The notes beneath the pieces are model-generated. The model saw nothing but the letters and a program-made list of their open reading frames with translations, ran no database searches and was not told the origin of the DNA. A DNA stretch of 64,000 nucleotides from Anaerolineales bacterium (GTDB taxonomy: Bacteria; Chloroflexota; Anaerolineae; Anaerolineales; Villigracilaceae): positions 245,482 to 309,481 of the forward strand of contig JAUQXA010000007.1 in assembly GCA_030834895.1 (NCBI GenBank). Direction: 5' to 3'. The number at the start of each line of letters is the position of its first letter. Within the stretch, counting starts at the first letter, position 1. Of the stretch, positions 24,813 to 34,514 are shown piece by piece. A program made the translations under genes and the position numbers.

Positions 24813-25283
24813 ATGGCAGACATCAAACAACAGGAATACGCTTTACTCAACGAAATTGCGCAAGACCCAATGGTCACCCAGGCAAATTTGTCCCAACGTC
24901 TGGGGATTGCCGTTGGCAGTGTCAACTGGTACATTAAACGCCTGATTACCCGGGGCTGGGTCAAGGTTTCGCATCTCAACCGGACCCGCCTGAAATATGA
25001 CCTTACCTCCGAAGGAATGGCCGTGTTTACTCAAAGGGCGCTTTCATATGCGGGTGATTCGCTTAAAGTATATGGAGGCTTCCGTCAGAAAGCCAAGGCT
25101 CTGGTGTCCGAACTAAAGCAAAAGAATATCAGGCAGGTACACCTCGATGGACAGGACGAAATGTCGGATATTTTAAGACTGACCTGTATCGAAGCGGGGA
25201 TTAGTATCAGCAAAACGCCAAATGGTGTCACCTTGAAGGCGGATGGACAGGGGTATCGGATTGCTTCAACATCCGATAAATGA
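24813..25283 (+). CDS. Winged-helix transcriptional regulator
   Basis: The start chosen is MADIKQQEYALL at 24813, right after the palindrome; the longer frame would put the operator inside the coding region. The 156-aa protein has a winged helix at about residues 7-75 (TQANLSQRLGIAVGSVNWYIKRLITRGWVKV, then LKYDLTSEG as the wing) like MarR/Lrp-type regulators used in polysaccharide or glycosylation clusters, and a C-terminal part of about 75 residues with a Rossmann-like IRQVHLDGQDEMSDIL stretch. It is followed after 33 nt by the GT-C membrane genes, which it may regulate. Confidence 0.8.
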   Translation: MADIKQQEYALLNEIAQDPMVTQANLSQRLGIAVGSVNWYIKRLITRGWVKVSHLNRTRLKYDLTSEGMAVFTQRALSYAGDSLKVYGGFRQKAKALVSELKQKNIRQVHLDGQDEMSDILRLTCIEAGISISKTPNGVTLKADGQGYRIASTSDK

Positions 25284-25316
25284 CCCGAGAAACAAGCTGC
25301 CCAACCCACACATGCA

Positions 25317-27542
25317 ATGAATAAGATAACCCGGGAAGACAAACTTCTAAAAGTTCTTATCCTTTTTCTCGCTGGACTGGTACTCTACCGTGCCAGCAAT
25401 GAATTCCATGCCATAGCCTGGGGAACGGGCAAGTGGTGGGGAGAATTCTCTCTTACGTGGGGCGTACTGTATTATTTATTCGTCGTATTTAGCGTCCTTG
25501 TTTTCTCACTGACAATATTTTTTGTTTGGAACAAAAAACTTTTCGTTCCCATAGGGGAATGCATCATTACAATCCGTCAGCGGATGGGAAATTTCCGCTG
25601 GTTGTTGTGGCTTGCCCTGCTTGTCGCGCCGGTCTGGTTCTTTCAATATACCGCGTGGGGAGTCGCATTTCAAAAGCTCTACATTCGCATTCTCATTTGG
25701 ATCATTATTGTTTGCCTGCTAACCATACTTTCGTCGCGGCAGAATCAATTGGCAGGTTGGAATGAATTTTTAGCATCACTGATCGTAACGGCCAGCATAT
25801 TCTCGATATTTGCCTCCTTAAATTATGTAAATAACTACCCCTTTTCACTTGGATGGTCCGAAGGGAACCGTCTGTGGGATTATTCGATCCTGTTTGGCAG
25901 GGATGTGTACATTTACCCCGCAGACATGGATATTCCAGTCTTTCTTGACCTCGGACGCCGCATCATCGGGGGGGTACCCTTTATCTTCTCCGGCGTTACC
26001 ATTGCAACCGCACGTCTGTGGGTGGCATTGACCTTGATATTCCCATACTGGCTGCTTGGTATTGTATTGTTCCGGGCTGAGTTCAAGAATAAGGTTTCAT
26101 GGTTGCTCCTCGTGCTATGGACTTTTCTGTTTCTCAAACAGGGGCCCATCCATGCACCACTTGTAATTGCAGCAACAATGGTCGCCCTTGCATGGCGCGC
26201 GCCGTTGTGGGTCGCCATCCCGCTGTTATTTGGAGCAGGATACCTGACGGAATCCAGTCGCTTTACGTGGGTTTTTGCACCCGGTATCTGGATCATTATG
26301 CTCGAGTTTGCTTCTGCGCCTTTCTCCAAAGGAAAGAACGACAGCACCTTATGGAAACGGAGCATCATCCTTGGTGTCCTGGGTTTATTTGGCGGATTGC
26401 TCCTGCCTACCATGATTCGACGAAGCGCGGTTTCGATTCTCTCCCCCCAACCAGTCGCTCCACTTTCTGCCGAGGTAATACCAACTTCCGAACCCCTGAA
26501 AACGGCGGCAACCACCGTCCCTGAGCCAACAGCTACAGTTACCGCTTTTTCCACGCCCAGCGCAATTGCTACGGCAGAACCAGCGCCTTCCAACAACTAC
26601 TTTGACTTTGTTGTGGAACAGGTAAGCGACCAGCCATTTTTGTGGTACCGTTTGTTGCCAAACTCGACCTATGGTAGCGGCATTTTGTTGGCGCTCCTGC
26701 TTGCCATTGTGCCGTTGATTGTCTTTTTGATCTATCTATCTGCAAAGAAAATCTGGCCTTTAAGTGGATTGCAAAAACTCGCCTTGATTATCCCCCTGCT
26801 GGCTTTCCTCGCGGTGGGACTTGTCGCCAGCACGAAAATCGGCGGCGGCGGCGATTTGCACAACATGGATATGTTCCTGATTGGCATACTTTTTGTGGGT
26901 GCGCTTGCCTGGCAAAATGGCGGCAGGGAATGGATTACAAATGGCAGGAATATCCATCCAATAATGAAGGTGGTCATTGTTGCCTTAATCATCAACTCCT
27001 CCTCCATCACCTCCCTGTTTGAGATGCGCTCCTATACCCATGCCGAAGACATCTCATGGCTAAGTACCCTGACTGACGCGCCATTTAAGTCCACATTGGA
27101 AATGCTGCCCACCCAGTCCGAGACTGAGTCCGCTATACAGACCATTCAACAGGAAGCTGATAAGGCCAAGTCTCAGGGCGAAGTCCTGTTCATCGACCAG
27201 CGTCAACTTTTGACTTTTGGGTATATTACGGAAATTCCACTGGTTCCGGAATATGAGAAAAAGGTTCTGATGAACCAGGCATTGAGCAGCAATGCCGATT
27301 ATTTCCAGCCCTACTATGCCGACCTCGTCGCAAAACGCTTTTCGCTGATTATCACCGAGCCACTGCGGACACCGATCCAGGATAGTTCCTACCAATTCGG
27401 CGAGGAAAACAACGCCTGGGTGAAATGGGTTGCGAATCCGACCTTATGTTATTATGAACCCTTGGAAACGCTGAAAAACGTCCGTGTGCAACTGCTTGTG
27501 CCCAAACAGGGCGAAGTGGATTGCTCCGCCGAATTGCCCTAA
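25317..27542 (+). CDS. Large multi-pass membrane protein, probably GT-C fold
   Basis: The 741-aa protein has about twelve membrane segments, with a first extracytoplasmic loop GWSEGNRLWDYSILFG in which the acidic residue stands where GT-C glycosyltransferases carry their catalytic Asp/Glu. A Thr/Pro/Ala-rich extracytoplasmic linker (PEPTATVTAFSTPSAIATAEP) lies at about residues 400-425, and a soluble C-terminal domain follows the last helix from about 560. The assignment is based on topology and on two GT-C neighbours downstream, not on a certain family match. It starts a co-directional group to 32507. Confidence 0.7.
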   Translation: MNKITREDKLLKVLILFLAGLVLYRASNEFHAIAWGTGKWWGEFSLTWGVLYYLFVVFSVLVFSLTIFFVWNKKLFVPIGECIITIRQRMGNFRWLLWLALLVAPVWFFQYTAWGVAFQKLYIRILIWIIIVCLLTILSSRQNQLAGWNEFLASLIVTASIFSIFASLNYVNNYPFSLGWSEGNRLWDYSILFGRDVYIYPADMDIPVFLDLGRRIIGGVPFIFSGVTIATARLWVALTLIFPYWLLGIVLFRAEFKNKVSWLLLVLWTFLFLKQGPIHAPLVIAATMVALAWRAPLWVAIPLLFGAGYLTESSRFTWVFAPGIWIIMLEFASAPFSKGKNDSTLWKRSIILGVLGLFGGLLLPTMIRRSAVSILSPQPVAPLSAEVIPTSEPLKTAATTVPEPTATVTAFSTPSAIATAEPAPSNNYFDFVVEQVSDQPFLWYRLLPNSTYGSGILLALLLAIVPLIVFLIYLSAKKIWPLSGLQKLALIIPLLAFLAVGLVASTKIGGGGDLHNMDMFLIGILFVGALAWQNGGREWITNGRNIHPIMKVVIVALIINSSSITSLFEMRSYTHAEDISWLSTLTDAPFKSTLEMLPTQSETESAIQTIQQEADKAKSQGEVLFIDQRQLLTFGYITEIPLVPEYEKKVLMNQALSSNADYFQPYYADLVAKRFSLIITEPLRTPIQDSSYQFGEENNAWVKWVANPTLCYYEPLETLKNVRVQLLVPKQGEVDCSAELP

Positions 27543-27554
27543 GGAAACAATCCC

Positions 27555-28385
27555 GTGAACCTCCGCTACCTGATTCTCCGCCTTGCCCGTCACTTCATGC
27601 CCGAAGGAATGGCGCGCTTTTTACTCAAGCACCGCTGGATTATCCGCCCCGGACTGGAGTCAAGTAACCCGCTCGCGGCGGTGGAACAATACCTTGGGGG
27701 GTTGGAGCAACACGGAAGATCCATCAACGGGAAGCGGATACTGGTCTTCGGTTACGGCGGACGTTTTGCCGTCGGCGTGGAACTGCTTGCGCAGGGCGCG
27801 GCGCATGTGGTGTTATGCGACCATTACGTCCTGCTGGATCGCGAACGAAACCTGGAACTTCTCCCTAAATACGAAAAATACCTCCAACTGGTAAAGGGCG
27901 AAGTCCTGCCGCGCGCGGAACACATCACCCTGCTACACGGCGACATTCGGGACGCGAAAATCCAGGACCAAATCCCCCCTGTGGATTTGGTCCTCAGCAC
28001 TTCGGTTTATGAACACCTGGGCGATGCAGAAGGTATCACAGCAGCGCTCGCCAAACTGACCGCGCCACAGGGAGCGCACCTGCATTTCATCGACCTGCGC
28101 GATCATTACTTCAAGTTCCCCTTCGAGATGCTTGCCTACCCCGAAACGATTTGGAGAAACTTCCTCAACCCCACCAGCAACCTCAACCGCCACCGCCTGC
28201 CTGATTATCAAAATTTTTTCAGCGAACACTTTGGACGGCTACAGGTCAATGTGCTGGCACGGCAGGAGGACGAATTCAAAAAGATGGGAAGCCGCATCCG
28301 CCCCGAATTCATCACAGGCGACCTGTCGGTGGACTCGGTCACGCTGATTGAGTTGTTTGCCGAATCTCCCAGACAAGAGGGCTGA
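27555..28385 (+). CDS. Class I SAM-dependent methyltransferase
   Basis: Start GTG at 27555 follows AAGGAAAC. The 276-aa protein has ILVFGYGGRFAVGVELLAQGA as motif I, VLCDHYVLLDRER as the acidic strand 2, HGDIRDAK and VDLVLSTSVYEHLGDAEG as motifs II and III, and HFIDLRDHYFKF after. It resembles methyltransferases of polysaccharide clusters that act on sugars. It sits between two membrane glycosyltransferase genes, 12 nt after the first. Confidence 0.8.
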   Translation: MNLRYLILRLARHFMPEGMARFLLKHRWIIRPGLESSNPLAAVEQYLGGLEQHGRSINGKRILVFGYGGRFAVGVELLAQGAAHVVLCDHYVLLDRERNLELLPKYEKYLQLVKGEVLPRAEHITLLHGDIRDAKIQDQIPPVDLVLSTSVYEHLGDAEGITAALAKLTAPQGAHLHFIDLRDHYFKFPFEMLAYPETIWRNFLNPTSNLNRHRLPDYQNFFSEHFGRLQVNVLARQEDEFKKMGSRIRPEFITGDLSVDSVTLIELFAESPRQEG

Positions 28386-28389
28386 CGCT

Positions 28390-30879
28390 TTGCCGCACGA
28401 AAAATCATCGATTTTGAAATCCCACGCGCTTTTGGCTCTCCTCGAAAGCGCGCTTGCTTTTTATTGGCTGGCGTCCACTCCATCGGATGTGGGCAGCGCC
28501 GTGCTTGCGGGATACTCCGCCAGCCGCCTGGTTTTACTGGCAGGGGCGGCAATTCCTTTTTTCTTCTTCGGATGGATATTTGTTTCACCCGCTCGATTCA
28601 TCCCGTTGGCGGATTCGATTTTGGATCTGCGCTGGAAGCGGATCGCCGCGCTCGCGGCTTTTTCACTGCTGACGGCGGCGGGGCTGACCCTTTTGCTGAT
28701 TCCGTCCATGCGGCTTGGGGATTACGCCTCGATTGCCGAACGTCTTGTGCCGCTGGTCTACCTCGGCGGGCTGATTGGCGCTCAAACCTTGTTGGGGTAT
28801 TTCCTTTGGACAGGTGGAAAATTCCATTTGCAAAACCTGCGCGAACGGAAAGTTGTTTTCATAACCGCAGGAATTTTGATGGCTCTCGCGGCAGTGACCG
28901 CAGTCTGGGTGGCGTCGAGCGGCATTGGGATAAAGCCTGAGATTTATGGCTGGCACAGGCCCGGTACGCCGATTCTGCCCAGCCAGATTTTGATGGCGCT
29001 TTTTGTCAGCCTGCTGCTCGCGCTGTTGAAAAGCCGCATGGAAAAGTCCAAATTCGAGACGCTGGCTTTTCTGGCGCTTTGGCTTGCCGCCTTCCTCGTC
29101 TGGCAGGTGGAACCGATGCGGCGGCTGAGTTATTTCACCCCGGCGCCCACCCCGCCCAACTTCGAATCCTATCCCTATTCGGACGCGGCATTTTACGACA
29201 CCCTGTCGCAAAGCATCCTAATTGGTGAGGGCAGAACACAGGAAGTGATCCTGCGTCCACTTTACATTTTCTTCCTCACCGCCCTGCACCTCATCAGCGG
29301 GCAGGACTACAACCTACTCCTGACCTTGCAGACAATGGTTCTGGCGCTCATGCCCGCCTTTGCCTTTTTGCTGGTCTCTCGCATGGGAAGCCCCACAGCG
29401 GGGATTCTCTCCGCTCTGTTGTTGATTTTCCGCGAAAAAAATTCCATCGCGCTGACCAACATCCTCGAAGTCAGTCATTCCAAGTTGATACTTTCCGACC
29501 TGCCAACAGCTGCTTTGATGCTGGTGATGATGTTTGCCCTTGTCAACTGGTTGAAAAACCAAAAGGAAAATTACCCGCTGGGAATCACGGCGGGGGCAAC
29601 ATTTGGATTGGTTGTGCTGGTGCGGAGCCAGTCACAACTGCTCCTGCCCATCCTGCTTTTGGGAATCATATATAGCGGTGGATTTGCATGGCGCAAAGCC
29701 CTCCGGCGGAGTTTGATTTTTATGCTGGGACTGCTGGTTGTGGTCGCGCCCTGGGTCTGGCGAAACTATCAGGTTTCGGGAAAACCCGCCGTCGAAAACA
29801 CCGAATTCTACATCCATATGCTGGCTGGCGGGTACGCTGAGCCAACAGATAATCTCGACCAACTTCCAGACGAATCATTCGATGCATATGTTACGAGAAT
29901 GCAAGCACAAATCGTCCGTTACATTCTCAACCACCCACTGGAAGTAACGCGGGTATATGCTTCGTATTTTATCCACAACGAGATTTGCGCCGTTGTTTAC
30001 CTGCCGATGTCTTTCAGGTTTTATGACCTGTTTTCCTATGTCAAACAACTGCCTTTTTGGGGCGACCCGTACATCGATTTGGGGAATGCCTACGGCGCGA
30101 TGTTCTTCCTCAATCTCGGTTTGATCGCGCTTGGCGTTGGCGCGATTTACAAGCGGCTGGGATTTTTGGGATTCATGCCGCTGTTGATTCATTTCGCCTA
30201 CAGCCTGAGTGTGGTCACGGCGCGGATTTCTGGCTGGCGCTTCATCATGCCCGTGGACTGGGTCGCGCAAATGTATTATTCCATCGGGTTGATCCAACTG
30301 GTTTTGATGCTGGCATCGGTGGTTTGGAACAGGAAAACAGTGGAAGAGGACACCCACGAGGAATTCAACCCTTCCTTCTTCCACAGGAAAACTTACATCG
30401 CTATCGCGGGATTTATGTTGGTTGGCTTATCCCTGCCGTTAATGGAATGGGTCATGCCTGCTCGCTATCCATACAAGACACCGGATGAATTGATCGAGTT
30501 ACACGCCGGCAGCCCACGGCCTGGGGTTACAACCCCGGCGCTGAAAAAATTCCTCGAGACAGAGCCAAATGCAATGGTCGCATATGGACGGGCGTTGTAT
30601 CCATCCTATTATGAAGAGGGAGCCTTTTGGGGCGAGTCCAGTCCACAATTGCTGGCAGCCAGTCAGTTCAACCGCATTCAGTTCACCTTGATCGGACCCG
30701 ACCAGGGATTCACCTTTCTCCCGCTGGAGGATGCGCCGCAATACTTCCCACATACAGCGGATGTCTTTGTGGTGGGATGCAGGCAGGGAGACTTCATCCG
30801 CGCGTTGCTGGTGAAGGTGAATGACCAAACGCTGATCTCATCGCCCTGGCACGGGTTGACCTGTTCCGGGATGGAGTAA
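28390..30879 (+). CDS. GT-C family membrane glycosyltransferase
   Basis: TTG at 28390, after GAGGG and 4 nt beyond the methyltransferase stop, is the preferred start; the longer frame overlaps the previous gene by 38 nt. The 829-aa protein has about twelve membrane segments after an N-terminal group of five. The first large loop has YPYSDAAFYDTLSQS, with the Asp (SDA) typical of the GT39/GT83 catalytic loop. A soluble tail of about 130 residues ends the protein. It probably transfers sugars from a polyprenyl-phosphate donor on the outer face of the membrane. The acceptor is unknown. Confidence 0.8.
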   Translation: MPHEKSSILKSHALLALLESALAFYWLASTPSDVGSAVLAGYSASRLVLLAGAAIPFFFFGWIFVSPARFIPLADSILDLRWKRIAALAAFSLLTAAGLTLLLIPSMRLGDYASIAERLVPLVYLGGLIGAQTLLGYFLWTGGKFHLQNLRERKVVFITAGILMALAAVTAVWVASSGIGIKPEIYGWHRPGTPILPSQILMALFVSLLLALLKSRMEKSKFETLAFLALWLAAFLVWQVEPMRRLSYFTPAPTPPNFESYPYSDAAFYDTLSQSILIGEGRTQEVILRPLYIFFLTALHLISGQDYNLLLTLQTMVLALMPAFAFLLVSRMGSPTAGILSALLLIFREKNSIALTNILEVSHSKLILSDLPTAALMLVMMFALVNWLKNQKENYPLGITAGATFGLVVLVRSQSQLLLPILLLGIIYSGGFAWRKALRRSLIFMLGLLVVVAPWVWRNYQVSGKPAVENTEFYIHMLAGGYAEPTDNLDQLPDESFDAYVTRMQAQIVRYILNHPLEVTRVYASYFIHNEICAVVYLPMSFRFYDLFSYVKQLPFWGDPYIDLGNAYGAMFFLNLGLIALGVGAIYKRLGFLGFMPLLIHFAYSLSVVTARISGWRFIMPVDWVAQMYYSIGLIQLVLMLASVVWNRKTVEEDTHEEFNPSFFHRKTYIAIAGFMLVGLSLPLMEWVMPARYPYKTPDELIELHAGSPRPGVTTPALKKFLETEPNAMVAYGRALYPSYYEEGAFWGESSPQLLAASQFNRIQFTLIGPDQGFTFLPLEDAPQYFPHTADVFVVGCRQGDFIRALLVKVNDQTLISSPWHGLTCSGME

Positions 30880-30881
30880 AA

Positions 30882-32507
30882 ATGCTGGCAAAGTTTTTAC
30901 GCGAAAAATCGATCCCGCTTTTTTTGTTCCTACTCTTTCTGGCAGTGACCATACCTGGAATTACCTGGGGATTGCCCGCGTTGTGGAATCCCGATGAATT
31001 AGCCTGGCGCGTGGATAGCGCCCTGCGCGGCGAACTCATCTTCGACAAAACAGAACCAGACTTCAATTATCCATCACTACCGAAGTACGTGATGTTTGCG
31101 GTGGGGAAAATCGTTTATGGCTTGGGATATTCGCACTACGCCTTCTTTGTTTCCGTGCGGCTGGTATCCGCCTTGCTGGGGGCAGCCGTGGCGGTGCTGG
31201 TGTATTTCATGGCACGAGACCTTGGCGCAAGCAGGCGGATTTCGCTGCTGGCGGGATTGCTTTACATTGCCAGCGGTATTGCATCGGCAAATGCACGTTT
31301 CGCACACAACGACCTTTACCTGCAATTCTTTACGGTGTTGTGTGTTTATTTTGCGCTCAAATACCAACTGACAAAAAACAAAGCATGGATCTTCGCTTCA
31401 TTCTACGCAGTGGGACTTGCCACTTCCAGCAAATACACGGGCGGAAGTCTATTGCTGGCTCCGCTCTTCGTGTTATTCGTCATGAACTGGTCTGAGCGAA
31501 GGAATAACTGGCTTCACTCGCTTGGAATACTGGCTCTCGGCGGCGCGCTCAGCTTCGGCGGTTACATTACAGGCACGCCGAGAGCGATTGACTTTTTCAA
31601 CTACATGAAAAACGTCATTCCCGCCATGCGGCGCTTTGCCTTGTACGGAAAAAATTCAGGCGTGCCGATTGGTTTATACGGTCAGTGGGACATGTTCAAA
31701 ACCACGGTGGGACCCTTCGCTTATTATCTTTTCCTGCTGGGATTCCTTTGGTTTGCAGTTAAGTTGATCCTGCGGCGTATGGGCAAAGTGCAGGCAGATG
31801 AAAAACAGTCGCAGGGAATCCTCATCCTGCTGGCGGCTGTGATTATCTTTGACCTGCCTTTCCTCATCTCGGTGAACTATGTGATGCGCTTCTTCATTCC
31901 CTTTGTGCCGTTCATGTCCATTCTCAGCGCATTGTGTGTAGGGGAAATCATCGCGTGGGCAAAGCCCAAATGGAAGTTTGCACCTGCTGTCATTACGCTT
32001 GGGTTGGGAGTTGGCATTTTCTATTCGATGTTACAACTTGTGAGTATTGCGCTCCTGTTCATGAACGATGCGCGCATCCCTGCCAGTGAGTACATCGCCG
32101 ATTTTCGCGGATACAAGAAGACCATTGAGTACACCCTTTACCCGCCGCGAGTAGACAAGAAGCAGTTCTACGGCGCAGCGCGAAATTATCCTATTTACTT
32201 CGTCAAATATCCTGGGGAACAAGTGCCAACGGGCGGCAAGGTCACATACAATCAGGGTGAAACGGGTTTGATCGAGCGCAATGTGGATTATTTTGTAATC
32301 GACTCATTCACGTATGACAGGCTTCACAATGATGCCATCTGCGCCACTAACCCCGTGGAATGTGACTTCTTCAAGCGGCTGCTCAACGGTGAAGTGACCA
32401 CCTTCCGCTTGATGAAGGAATTTCATTATTCCCTGCCATCGTGGCTGCCCCAGGTCTCTGTGCTGACAGTCAACCCTGATATCAAAATCTACGAGCGGGT
32501 GCGATAA
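30882..32507 (+). CDS. GT39-like (PMT) membrane glycosyltransferase
   Basis: The 541-aa protein begins with a membrane helix and then WGLPALWNPDELAWRVDSAL, the first loop with the Asp-Glu pair of the PMT/ArnT (GT39) family. About eleven further membrane segments follow, ANARFAHNDLYLQFF in the third loop is also family-like, and a soluble tail of about 140 residues closes it. A GGAG site lies before the ATG, which is 2 nt after the previous stop. Likely a dolichyl- or undecaprenyl-phosphate-sugar-dependent transferase. Confidence 0.85.
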   Translation: MLAKFLREKSIPLFLFLLFLAVTIPGITWGLPALWNPDELAWRVDSALRGELIFDKTEPDFNYPSLPKYVMFAVGKIVYGLGYSHYAFFVSVRLVSALLGAAVAVLVYFMARDLGASRRISLLAGLLYIASGIASANARFAHNDLYLQFFTVLCVYFALKYQLTKNKAWIFASFYAVGLATSSKYTGGSLLLAPLFVLFVMNWSERRNNWLHSLGILALGGALSFGGYITGTPRAIDFFNYMKNVIPAMRRFALYGKNSGVPIGLYGQWDMFKTTVGPFAYYLFLLGFLWFAVKLILRRMGKVQADEKQSQGILILLAAVIIFDLPFLISVNYVMRFFIPFVPFMSILSALCVGEIIAWAKPKWKFAPAVITLGLGVGIFYSMLQLVSIALLFMNDARIPASEYIADFRGYKKTIEYTLYPPRVDKKQFYGAARNYPIYFVKYPGEQVPTGGKVTYNQGETGLIERNVDYFVIDSFTYDRLHNDAICATNPVECDFFKRLLNGEVTTFRLMKEFHYSLPSWLPQVSVLTVNPDIKIYERVR

Positions 32508-32569
32508 CGTACTCTGCAAGTTCTACTTACGGATAAACTCGCTAATCCAGAAGTAGAGCTTCTAGACTC

Positions 32570-33442
32570 CTATGTCATTAACCACGTCTTGATATCCGCC
32601 TCCAAGCTCTCGGCGGTGTGATGGATGAAGGGCTCGTTGTATTTCAGTACGGCGCGCCAGGTATCGAAGAATTCCAAGCCGTGATACCAATGCAGGATAA
32701 CGGGGTCATAACCGAGGCGGCAGCAAAACCTTTCTTCGATGCCGCGTCCCTGTAACTTCGGCTCGACGAAGAAGGATAGCAAAAACTCGAAGATAGGATC
32801 GCTGAACGCGGCGTTCTGGAAGTCGATGACGCCTGCCAGTTTTTGACCCTGCACGATGAAATTATCCAGCCACAAATCGCCGTTGCTAAAGCGGACAGGG
32901 GGGAGGTCGGGCTGTATCTCCTTCAACTTTGTGTACATGACCTCCGCCAGCGGATGCGGGTTCTCCTTGAAATAATCCCACGAAGTTTCTAACACATCTT
33001 CGGCTGATATCTGCTCCACTTCCAAGTCACCCAGGTCCGCTTGAGTTACCGACTGCAAGGCACAAATCGTATCGAAGTACAACGGCTCTGCCCACGGTTC
33101 GCCAGCGAGCATCGGTCCCAGCAGGGACTCGCCTGCGATGAAATCGCTAAAAAAGCAGGGGATGCCCAGCGCCTCGCCTTGCAAGTCCAAGCCATAGGCG
33201 CGAGGGGACGGAACGCCAACCAATTCCATCGCCTTGAGGACTCGATATTCGTATTCCATGCCGCACGCGTCGAGTTGCATCACGTAAGACCGCGCAGAAC
33301 CGTCCAGTGTTACGTCCAACTTCCACGGTGCCAGACGGGTGCTTTGGGCCAACTGGCTGGCGTGGACGAGTTTCACCGCTCCGCCCAAAGAACGGCTCAG
33401 GTATTTTTCACAAGCCTCGCGATTTTCGTTCGGGTCAAACAT
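32570..33442 (-). CDS. Aminoglycoside phosphotransferase-family kinase
   Basis: Start MFDPNENREAC at 33442 overlaps the upstream gene by 8 nt. The 290-aa protein has the APH fold: FSNGDLWLDNFIV (catalytic loop, with Asn replacing the usual His before GD) and GVIDFQNAAFSDPIFEFLL (magnesium-binding DFG-like segment). It phosphorylates a small molecule such as a sugar, choline or antibiotic; the target cannot be told. It is on the opposite strand to the GT-C genes and converges with them at 32507. Confidence 0.8.
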   Translation of the reverse strand: MFDPNENREACEKYLSRSLGGAVKLVHASQLAQSTRLAPWKLDVTLDGSARSYVMQLDACGMEYEYRVLKAMELVGVPSPRAYGLDLQGEALGIPCFFSDFIAGESLLGPMLAGEPWAEPLYFDTICALQSVTQADLGDLEVEQISAEDVLETSWDYFKENPHPLAEVMYTKLKEIQPDLPPVRFSNGDLWLDNFIVQGQKLAGVIDFQNAAFSDPIFEFLLSFFVEPKLQGRGIEERFCCRLGYDPVILHWYHGLEFFDTWRAVLKYNEPFIHHTAESLEADIKTWLMT

Positions 33443-34406
33443 GGACTTCTTCTGGCAGGTGGATGGCGAAGCGGCAGCGCGAGTCGCCTTGCAGCACGGA
33501 CTCCAGCACTTCCGCTTCAATCGGCTGACCGAAGATCACTTCCCATGTTTTTTTGTGGAAGGCAGCGCTGCAATTGCAAAAGGTCGGTGAGATGTTCGAG
33601 CGCCCCGCCTTGAGCGACTCTTTAGCCCAGGGACAATGGCAAAAGTAATAGCGTTGCTTGTCTTCGTCGGTCTCCGCCAGAAATTCCTTCGTCATGTGCG
33701 GGATCTTGCTCTCGTAGATGACGTTCCCCACTCGCACGCCCTGACCGATCTCTGGGTCGTTGCGGACGTACTCCAAAACTTCGGGGGTGATTTCCTGGTT
33801 GAAATACAACCGTCCCTCGTTCATGATTGTTTCCAACTCGATGAGCAGGTCGCGCTTTTTGAGCAGGAGATATTCGTCGATGTCTTTGCTCTTCGCAAAC
33901 TTTTCCTTCGCAGACTGGTAATACTCGTCGGGCAGATCGCGTAAGCCGCTGGCAAGAATGCGCTTGCAGGCGTCAGGCTCGGCGGCTTCGAGGCGTTGAA
34001 TCATGACCTGCATGGCGGCTGGTTTCTCGGAATTGGGCGTCCCCAACGGGATGACTTCCAACCCGTCGAAGATTTCATTGCGTCGCGCTTCGCCCAGCAC
34101 GTCACCCGCTTTGCGGAAGAGATTATCGAGCGCTTCGCCGCCGTCGATTAATTCAAGTGAAGCCAGTGCCAAAGCGTTGTCTTTCAGATAGCGTCCGTAC
34201 AGGAGGAGGGCGTAGTAATTGTCGTAGGTGTTCTTGCCTTCGGCGATCATCTTCCTCGAGAAGGACTTGAAAAACTCAGCGGCAGAGACATCACCCGCGC
34301 CTTCGAGCGCGTTTGCAAACTCGGTGACAATCGCGGTGAATTCATCCACCTGCTGCGGGGAGAATTTGCGCTCCTGCAAGAAATTGGAAAAGCCGATTTT
34401 ATCCAT
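33435..34406 (-). CDS. Unknown protein with CHCPW and CNCS cysteine motifs
   Basis: Start MDKIGFSNFLQ at 34406 with GGAGGA upstream; the longer frame runs into intergenic repeat sequence. The 323-aa protein is helical in its N-terminal 190 residues. The C-terminal part has YYFCHCPWAKES and ISPTFCNCSAAFHKKTW, two C-x-C pairs that could bind a metal or a cluster, and ends GDSRCRFAIHLP, recalling the V4R-like domain found in DUF6144-type proteins. I cannot name it with confidence. The downstream APH gene overlaps by 8 nt. Confidence 0.7.
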   Translation of the reverse strand: MDKIGFSNFLQERKFSPQQVDEFTAIVTEFANALEGAGDVSAAEFFKSFSRKMIAEGKNTYDNYYALLLYGRYLKDNALALASLELIDGGEALDNLFRKAGDVLGEARRNEIFDGLEVIPLGTPNSEKPAAMQVMIQRLEAAEPDACKRILASGLRDLPDEYYQSAKEKFAKSKDIDEYLLLKKRDLLIELETIMNEGRLYFNQEITPEVLEYVRNDPEIGQGVRVGNVIYESKIPHMTKEFLAETDEDKQRYYFCHCPWAKESLKAGRSNISPTFCNCSAAFHKKTWEVIFGQPIEAEVLESVLQGDSRCRFAIHLPEEVHV

Positions 34407-34431
34407 TTGTTCCTCCAACAAAAACCGTTTT

Positions 34432-34497
34432 ACCGCAAAGTGCGCGAAGATCGCCAAGAGCTTTTAAAATCTTCGCGTGCTTAGCGAGCTTCGCGGT
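34432..34497. repeat. ACCGC...GCGGT palindromic repeat
   Basis: ACCGCAAAGTGCGCGAAGA on the left is partly matched by TCTTCGCGTGC and GCTTCGCGGT on the right, giving an imperfect hairpin in the 34407-34514 gap. Such AAAGxCGCGAAG repeats are common intergenic elements; no gene lies here. Confidence 0.55.
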
Positions 34498-34514
34498 TCA
34501 AAAGGACTCTCTGG

